Below, piece after piece: positions 56,201-64,000 of a stretch of 64,000 nucleotides of DNA. The notes below the pieces were generated by a model. It ran no database searches. It was not told the DNA's origin and was given only the letters and a program-made list of their open reading frames with translations. The position numbers were made by a program, and so were the translations under genes. Positions within the stretch are counted from its first letter, which is position 1. Every line of letters begins with the position of its first letter. Source of the DNA: Solea solea (lineage: Eukaryota; Chordata; Actinopteri; Pleuronectiformes; Soleidae); NCBI RefSeq assembly GCF_958295425.1, contig NC_081143.1, forward strand, positions 11,784,094 through 11,848,093, written 5' to 3'.

Positions 56201-58143
56201 TCTAGTGATGCTGCTGAGATTGTTGACTTAATTCATTAATTTCGTTATCATGAGAAACCAAGTTAATTTATCTCGTGATCACAAGATAGTAGACGATTAT
56301 CCCATGTTGATTATTCCGTGATCTTTGAGATAATGGGCTGAAAGAATACAGCAGTAACCACGGCTTCTCGGCTTCTGTAGGTGGTGATGGTATTGGGGAG
56401 GAGAATGCTCTGTGTGGTGCTCTGTGAGTTTGATAAACTAGTTGTAGATACCTGGTCTGGGGAGGACTGAATCTTATTTATTGGATTAACATTTCTCTAC
56501 AGGAACTTGGTAACACAGAAGAGATGAGCCTCACATATTATGTGAAGCTACAACTTCATGTCTGTATTTGGAAAAACATGAACTATGCCTTAAACACATC
56601 CTTGGAAGCTCAGATCAGTCATAGCACATTTTATCCAGCACCCTGCTCCTCATGACTTTCTGGTTGTTGTGCAGAAAACAAAATCCTGGGATTCCTCTTC
56701 CCTCTCAGTTTTTCCATCCTTTTCTTAAAAGAAAAGCATAAAATATCTTCATGTATTTGTATGTGTGTGTGAGAAAGTGACACTCAGGTTTGGGCTGTGT
56801 GAACAAGAGGAACAGATCTCCTGTACCTCCATCTGCTTATCTCCCTGTTGTGTGAGAAAAGGAACAGATCAGCCCTTACCTTTACCTTTGATGGTCTCTC
56901 CTGTGTCTCATTAAAAAGCTTGTCGTGTTAGTCATGGAGGTGATTCTCATTATGAGCTAAGACGGCTCTGTGGGACAATCATAAGACGGAAGAATAACAT
57001 TTTCTTTTGAACTCATTTCTCTCTACTCTGCTCCTCAAAGATCAGAACCCAGGATATTAACCTGGAGGTTGAAACTGTGATAAATATGAGGAAATATTAA
57101 ATGAGGGTCACATAAATGGAAAAAAAATAAAATAAATCATTTGTCTCTATCTGAATGTATCCTTCTGCCAAATGTGACATGAGCCAGTGGTTGTCAGGAA
57201 GGATACGGAGAGCATACAGACTGACAGACTGCACAGTTTGGAAACCTCTAAAGCAGCAGGGCCGCTGATTGATGGCACCAAACATCCATGAAAACACATG
57301 CATATGTTTCCCGTTTGCAGCAGCTGTCCCAGGTTAATCTAATGTAATGAACAAATAAACACCCCATCACGATCGGAATGGCAGTTAACGAGTCTCTGGG
57401 ATTTTTATTCTGGGATGAATTAAAAATTAAAAGCCCATATACTTCTGCCTGAATGTAACATTTCCTTATTAAAAATGATGAGAGTGGCAGTCACTCACTT
57501 AAAACCATCCCAAGTCATCTTCATCTAGCAGAACAAACAAACATGAGCCAATTAGTACTGCTATGAAATGTTTTTGGAATTACTGATCAATATTTCCATA
57601 ATAACCTTTCAGTATAATGTAAATTAAGTGATCTGAAAAAGAACAACACTTCCTATGTGGGCTTTGATTACAGCCTTACAACCACATCTGTAACATCATG
57701 CCATGGAGTCAGCATCATCAGCAGAAAGTTTCAGTGATAAAGAGATTGCCTTGTATCATTTGTATGAAGACAGAGCTGCAACTACAGCTGCATTCATATT
57801 TTAACAACCTGCGAATGCAATCCCGCCTAATGCAGCTAAATTACCCCTAATTTTCTTCTAAAGAGCATGGACATTTTTTTTTTAGATGTCAGAGGACACC
57901 TCACATGGATCTAATCTTCATCCACCTACCGACAATATTACAAACCTGAGCTCGCAAGGGTCATTGAGACTTTTACTTCATCGAAACTGTAACTTCCAGT
58001 TGTCTCTGGACCATCGATTTCTGTCTCTGACGTGCTATAATAATACAAAGCGTGATTGTTAAACCACTTTAATTTACCGCGTTGACAATTCCTTTATCGC
58101 AAAAGATCCTTAATTTCTTACTGTGATGAATATTTGCTGTCAC
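53225..58143. other. Intronic, no gene seen; candidate conserved block at 57400-57900
   Basis: The 57400-57900 stretch is free of repeats and contains several homeodomain-type cores (GAATTAAAAATTAAAAGCCC, GCCTAATGCAGCTAAATTAC). A short AGGGTTAGGGTT at 55410-55421 is not a telomere array. Confidence 0.35.
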
Positions 58144-58166
58144 TGTGTGTGTGTGTGTGTGTGTGT
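58144..58166. repeat. (GT)n microsatellite
   Basis: About eleven GT units; a second shorter (GT)n run lies at 58205-58220. Confidence 0.9.
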
Positions 58167-58220
58167 TTACATGTGTGCAGTCTAATCTACTGATCTGAAC
58201 CAGGTGTGTGTGTGTGTGTG

Positions 58221-59093
58221 GTGCACCTGCAGTCAGTGGTTGCTATAGCGTTTGGCACATCCTACAGGATAAATATACAGAGAAAGTCCAGCACCACTAA
58301 TGCACCTTCACTTCACTTTACTGCTCACTGTAACGTGAATAGCGTAGTTTGAATTGCTGAAATGACAAGGCTGAAGACTCTGATATAGCTTTTGTGAGGA
58401 TAGAGTCAGTTTGTATTGCTCACTCAAAAAGTCGCGGTTTAAATTCAGTCAAGTCTCTGTCCTTTGGTGATCCCATTGAGTAAAGCTTCACAAATTTGTC
58501 TACGTTCTGGTGGGAAATCATGTATGAAGATTGGAATTTGTGAACTAGAAAGCGAGTTGAACAAAAAGCTTCCTTTCTAACGTCTACGCAATACACAGCA
58601 ATGTAGGGTTTTGGAACAGGCTGAACACTGAACGGACTTTTAACATGTGAAAAAGCTGTTCATTTGAGTGAGAAATTGCCTTTAAAAAAAGTTTAATATT
58701 TGGGAAAGTATGACACAGTCCAAAATATCTGAGTGATGCCCTTACTTATTGAGCTGAACAGTTTGACGTTTGAATTAAGTTTCTACTTTGAAGTATGCGA
58801 AACTTGTAAGAAGCTTCAATTCATTTTGATTGAGAAATGTGCAAAAAACACTGAATATTTCAGACATTATGAAATATTCCAATAAGAAAAGTACAAGCTT
58901 ACAAGTATGTGGGACTAGTTAATGAACAAATGAATGTTGGCATAAGAAGATTTTTGTATTGTAAGATTATACTGTCCATGCTCCAGACCACATGCAAACC
59001 TTATTAAATTACATTGAAAACCCTGTGATGCCCATCAGTCTTCACCAGCACATTAAGCCACAGCAGTTAAGAAGTGGAAGCGCCTTCAGCTCC
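58221..59093. other. Intronic, no feature recognised
   Basis: Unique-looking DNA. Confidence 0.4.
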
Positions 59094-59114
59094 CAGCAGC
59101 AGCAGCAGCAGCAG
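59094..59114. repeat. (CAG)7 microsatellite
   Basis: Seven exact CAG units followed by CATCAG. Confidence 0.9.
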
Positions 59115-61754
59115 CATCAGTGACAATGAAGTGTTTCTTTGCCTCAGTCCAGCCCCGGGCTGAGAGATATTAAAGCAGAGTGATGGATCTAATTATCATT
59201 TCCCCACTTCTGCGGCTCCAACTCTGATGAAAAGTACCACATTACACCAGGACATCCTTTGTCCTAACTTTCACCTTGGCTAATAACAAAGAGCGTAGGT
59301 CTCTGTAATACCTCCTGAGAGCATGTCTCCGCATAGAAAAAAAGGGATTTGCATTAAGGCTGGATTTTAAAAATCTGCCAACACGTCGTCCAGCTGCAGC
59401 CACGGTCATTCGGGAAACCACACCCATGGAAAGACACGCCCCTTGGGAACAACAGACACAGACAAGGAGAGAGTCTGATGTCAATGTCAAAATGACGTTC
59501 ACAGATATTACAGATATCAATAACCTCTGCGCACAACTGCAGATTAAATGTATGGACATTTTCTGAGAGAATTCACCGTGACACTGGACACTTTTATGAG
59601 CCCTTCAAACCAGTGCGAGAAGTTTTAATGTTTAATTAAAACAATAAAACAACAATTAAATAACAATTAAATGTGGCCTCTCACATATGACCTCTGGAGT
59701 CTGTGGAGAATGCAGTAGTCATCGGAAGAGGTGTTATGGGTTGCATTTGGAGAAACCTCTTGTGATATTATTTGAGCTGAGCTATTTAAATTCCTCTTGT
59801 TTGAAGGTTTTGATTGTTAGACAAACACGGTGTAAAACACAGCAGCAGCGCTGGAGACCAGACACAATTCCAGTGTGATCAACAGCATGAGTATGAGATG
59901 CTGCAGATCAGTGACACATCCAGTGCGTTCTAGTTGTTTTTTTCTTGTCCCACTGTGTTGCCGTGACATTGTGTGTCATTGGACTCATGGACTCACATAC
60001 ACATCCCTGTCAGGTGTAACGTAATTCCTTCCCAGCAGTGGTTGTCGTGGTAATTGTGTCTGTCTGGTCTCCAGCTGTTGTTAAACACCTAAGCATGCTG
60101 GGACATGTGGCAATGAGGTTCAGTTAATCAGCAGCCACCGTGTCGTATCATCAGGTGACATGATAGTTGAAGGTTGCAGTCTTTGTTCGTCTTTTTCCCA
60201 GTTTACTCTCATTTGTTCAACATCGATTGTTTTAGTTTAGAGTAGTTTTACTTTTAACGGGAGGATGGACAAAGGTAAACATATAAATACACTGAAATCT
60301 GTAAACCAATCACTCTTCTGCACCAAAGTCATTAATAAAATTGCATTTTCAGCTCGTGGGGACATGGAAGTTTGTAACTTTCCAATCCTATCTGTTTATT
60401 CAAACACCAAATAAGAGACTCAGTAAAGCCAAAGCAGAAAAAAAAACATCTGTCCTTCCAACTTATAGCTGTAAAAGCCTAGAGGTGAAGCTCAGTTAGA
60501 AGACTGCACACTAAAGGCGGTTCTCTTGCTTCAAGGTTAAGTCTGCAATATTTAAAGGTACTGTACAAAGGAAGGATGTTTTAGCCGTGTCCTTATGTTG
60601 AGCACTGACACCGTCCCAGTGAGGAAGTGCACTTGACTTCAGGCCCTTCCTTCCGTGTGTATCTGCGAGGTGAAGTGTTTCTTCCTGAAGCTAATCTGAA
60701 CACCGTCCGCTCGCACAACAAAGAGCCGTTACACCTTCAGGGCTTTGCACATGAAGTGAAGTTTCTCCTCGTGGCACATTTTATTATTATTGTGAGAAAA
60801 TAGTGGCTGAGAACATGTGAAAAACAAATTACAACTGAAAACCGTCACGATTTTCTTTTTAAGTCTTTAAAAACATGGCTCCATGACACAGCGGACCTAT
60901 GATAATCATAGCTCCTCAAATGCTGTAATGGTATAAAACCTCACCAAGCTTTATCACAGGCGTACTTGTGAGTAAAACTAAAATAGCCCAATATAAATAT
61001 AACATAAGTGGTTTTATACTGTAAAGTGAGGTTGGATACATCAAAAGACAGAGGTATCCTACAACTTAAAACTTATAACTTAATTTTGTTTCTGCATATG
61101 AGCTCCTCACTTACCACTGCTCCACTGACATCATCATATTTGCAATTGAAATTGTTACCTCGCCTCGCAGTTTAATTAAAAAGTTGTTCACTCTGCAGTG
61201 AAAAATGTCCTTCATGTCTAATGTGAATCTGTGTTCAGTCACGTGACCAATCACACGACAGCAAAGTATTACTGCGATTGTAAGAGAACGTGATTATTTG
61301 TGAAATTACCGATTAATATTCTTCTAGAGTGACATTTGTGTTATAGCAGTTTATGACCAGTAGGAGGAGCTACAGTGTTCTCTGCATACAGTTACTGAAG
61401 ATATGTTACCTGCATTAAAAGCAGCTGTGTTGAGTTCATGGCTCTGTGCTGTGATGATTGATTTTGGATTAATCAATAATCTCATGACACTGTGTCCCGT
61501 CAGAAAGTGTGTGTTTTGATGCTCTTGTCACTGTCTTGAATGAAACCACCTTTACAACATCAACTGCACAAATATATCACAATAAAGACGTTTTAATTAA
61601 ATATGAACATCAGCCTTCATGAAATCATTCAAGACTAATCAGATTTAAAATAAGTATGTATAATCACTGTAATATTTTAATGCAGGTTAATAAAACATGA
61701 AAAGATCATGAATAACGTGTAAAACACGTTTATTTCTGATCAGATTAACAGCTG
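59115..61754. other. Intronic, no gene seen
   Basis: The 105-residue minus-strand frame at 59242-59559 has no recognised domain and no supporting splice or start context. It is not called as a gene. Confidence 0.4.
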
Positions 61755-61950
61755 ACTGGACGGATTGAGCAGCAGGATTAACATATCCTGTTGTTTAGTC
61801 TGGTCAGGACCAGGCTAACCACAAATAATAAGTCACCATGGTAACTTATGCGCCATTGCTTTCGTGCAACCGACCTGAGGCTAGGGTCAGCCAAGATAAG
61901 CAACATAGCCCTGCTTAACCCCTTATCCTAGTTCCGTGCAACAGGCCCCA
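61755..61950 (-). mobile_element. Terminal fragment of a Harbinger-like element
   Basis: On the minus strand it starts TGGGGCCTGTTGCACGGAAC, then TAGGATAAGGGGTTAAGCAG, and later GGTTGCACGAAAGC. GGGGCCTGTTxCACGAAACTAGGATAAG is a common fish DNA transposon end. The opposite terminus is missing. It is distinct from, but similar in style to, the fragment at 24463-24708. Confidence 0.5.
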
Positions 61951-62153
61951 GGAATGTAGCTAAACTAGTGCTGTGTTGTGCAGGGTATGTTGTTTAACTG
62001 TGACCACAGAGGTGAACATGTTGCATCTCTACAGGTTTGTTAAACAAGTGGTTTGAGAGAGTGTTTACTCTTTTATTCTGTTCAAACACTGATGGAGACC
62101 AACACTGACCTGCTTTTTGTAAGCAGACACACATACACATAAACACTTTAGTG
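61951..62153. other. Intronic spacer between two elements
   Basis: No feature recognised. Confidence 0.4.
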
Positions 62154-62614
62154 CAGGGGTGTCAAACTCAAATGACCCGGGGGCCAATGAGCATATAGTG
62201 TGGTCAAACGGGGGCCGACATAGAGGAAAAAAAGTGGAAAAAACAACTATTTAGTAGCCGGTGGGCAATATAAGATATTCATTATCATATTAGAATTGCA
62301 AATTAAAAGTGCTTGTTTGATATAAATTGATTCACAATATCAACATATTTATGATGCACAAAAACGGAGAATTAAATTGAACATTTTGCAAATAATGACA
62401 AGGATAAGTGTGATTAAAACAGCTTAAATAATACATTTAATAAAGCAATGATTACAACCGAATGTCTAATTACCATTATAAAAAATATTGCCAGCAAATA
62501 CATTTAGTCTTATATTCTGTCTCTATTCTATCACCTTGCACAGTGGTGGGCGGATCGCATGTAATCGATTGGATGGCCACATGTGGGCCCCGGGCCACCA
62601 GTTTGACACATGTG
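62154..62614. mobile_element. Complete 461-bp hAT non-autonomous element
   Basis: Left end CAGGGGTGTCAAACTCAAAT (62154-62173); right end AGTTTGACACATGTG (up to 62614), reversed CACATGTGTCAAACT. The shared core is TGTCAAACT, followed on both sides by CCCGGGGCC-like text (GACCCGGGGGCC left, GGGCCCCGGGCC right). Flanks: CTTTAGTG (62146-62153) and CTTTAGCG (62615-62622), an 8-base duplication with one change. This is a classic hAT MITE layout with an AT-rich interior and no transposase. Confidence 0.88.
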
Positions 62615-64000
62615 CTTTAGCGGGGACCAAAGCAGGTGAATGTGTCAGAAGGTGTAAAAGAATGGAGAACACAAAAGAGTACTTACTAAACTTAAACTAA
62701 CAAAAAGGCAAAAGGTAAAAACTCAGACTGAAAACAAAAACATAAACATGGAGCAGACAAGGAACACATGAAAAAGCCAGAGCAACAGACGGAAAAGTGG
62801 CACCAAACAACCAAAACAAGGCAATCAGAGATGGCAGACTTTACCCCATTCACGCAACAAGCCTCGGTCGTATTGGCAAGTGCGGAAACACAAACAAACA
62901 GACAGACAGACAGAGACACAGAGCCACTAAAAACAATACTTCACTCCGTGGGAGGAGCACAGATTATTTAATACACATGGGAGGCGGGGACAATCAGACT
63001 GTGAAACTAACACAGACATTAGGGTTAGAGCAGACAATCAACAGGGAAGACAAGACAGGAAGCAAAACTACACACAAGAAAAAACTTCAAAGTTAAACAG
63101 GAAACAACTGAAAACCAGACCAACAGTCTATGATTGAGCGAGAGAAACAAATGTATCTTCTGACTTGAAGTTGTTCCATACTGTTTTTAATCATCCTTAA
63201 TCTAGAAGTAATCAAGGTGAAACAGAGCTCTAGTAGCTGACATACAAACAAGGTAACGCTCTCTGACAGGAAACGACACTATTCACCTCTATGCATAGAT
63301 ACAACACGTAAATCAGGCAATGTCAGGAAACTCAGAGACAGACTAACAGGAGAGCATTTTACCGGATCCCCACATATCCAGTTTGTGTGAAACATGCTCA
63401 CACAAACAGATTTTGTGGTGAACTCATGGACTAAGACTAGATTTACCAAAAGCTGGTGTGCACAGCAACATTAACACAGCAGTTATTTACATTACATTAC
63501 ATTACCGGCAGACTTGAGTTGAATGAAGCCAGATTGTGTCCATATGTTTCCCTCCAGGCTCTTGTAAACTTTCAGTGACTATATGGAGTAAGATGAAAGG
63601 AAGTTAATCGTGAAGTTGAAGGAGTCAGGATACTGGAATAATGTCCTCTCCACCTATTTACAAAAAATATATTTAGTCTGTCATGTTTTGTAATATATTA
63701 GTCAATCTCTGTGGATTTAAAGAATGCAGTGAACTCTTGACAGGTTGAAGCTCGTTCATTTGTGCTGTATTTTAGGCTGCGATGTCCGTAGCTCAATAGA
63801 ATCATTTTCTTGCGGATAGAGTTCTTTGTATTGGAAGTGCACTTACTGAACAACACAGAATGAATGCAGTCACAATTCTAATCTCAGTTGTTTGAAATGT
63901 CATGAAGGATACGTTTGTATTGGCTTCAGTTAACCAGGCTTCTTTAGTATCCAGGTTTTTTCAATTATCTGCAGAGGTGACACATGAAACTGTGTGGTTA
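62615..64000. other. Intronic, no gene seen
   Basis: Holds an (ACAG)n stretch at about 62897-62915 and (TTACA)n near 63487-63506. Overlapping short frames around 62700-63096 are chance in A-rich DNA. Confidence 0.4.

Larger units (their letters stand above)
44491..64000 (+). other. Inferred neurl1 intron 1 (runs past the window)
   Basis: No second neurl1 exon (NHR domain) can be read on the plus strand in the remaining 19.5 kb. If exon 1 is right, this is all intron. It is packed with transposons between 46.6 and 53.2 kb and again at 61.7-62.6 kb. A long first intron would fit what I recall of the mammalian gene. Confidence 0.65.

Noticed and set aside
59242..59559. 105-residue minus-strand frame as a gene
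   Set aside because: No domain, no similarity recognised, no splice or start support; consistent with a chance frame in moderately GC-rich DNA.

Overview
The window looks like teleost fish (ray-finned, probably percomorph) nuclear DNA: AT-rich, almost without long reading frames, full of dinucleotide and trinucleotide microsatellites, and seeded with the repeat mix usual in fish genomes. That mix is L2/Rex1-like, L1-like and RTE-like LINE fragments, a tRNA-derived SINE, and many short non-autonomous DNA transposons (hAT, PIF/Harbinger-like, TTAA-target elements). No prokaryotic gene organisation, CRISPR array, rRNA or tRNA gene was found. Nearly all the short open frames are chance frames or repeat remnants.

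The one host protein-coding exon I can support is at 44406-44490 (+). It is the first coding exon of neurl1 (neuralized E3 ubiquitin ligase 1): a myristoylation-type start MGNN, an ungapped match to the vertebrate NEURL1 N-terminus as I remember it, and a consensus splice donor after 28 codons plus one base. By inference, 44491-64000 is then neurl1 intron 1, which is long and continues past the window, and 1-44.1 kb is upstream flank. No exon of a second gene was recognised.

Layout. 0.5-3.0 kb: a TTAA-flanked element carrying a THAP-like zinc-finger remnant, an L2-like LINE remnant and a hAT-like element. 6.7-9.0 kb: two inverted copies of one retro-repeat around an element with roughly 200-base inverted repeats. 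10.4-11.3 kb: SINE, then an RTE-clade LINE. 16.4-18.2 kb: an antisense LINE endonuclease fragment, then a complete 363-bp element flanked by TTA. 20.9-21.4 kb: LINE tail and possible LTR edge with primer-binding site. 24.5-25.7 kb: an element end, then a SINE split by a nested transposon. 39.5-41.9 kb: an antisense L1-like LINE (endonuclease and reverse transcriptase) split by an unclassified insert of about 0.96 kb with internal direct repeats. 44.4 kb: neurl1 exon 1. 46.6-53.2 kb: a cluster of hAT, LINE and TTAA elements in the inferred intron, including a complete 920-bp hAT-type element with exact 8-bp target duplication. 61.7-62.6 kb: a further element end and a complete 461-bp hAT element.

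The mobile elements are mostly dead and have no shared role. Their value is in the nested insertions and target duplications, which give relative ages. Stretches between them (for example 19.4-19.7, 28.1-28.4, 31.3-31.6 and 57.4-57.9 kb) are the best places to look for conserved regulatory DNA of neurl1. Family names rest on remembered motifs and were not checked against any database.
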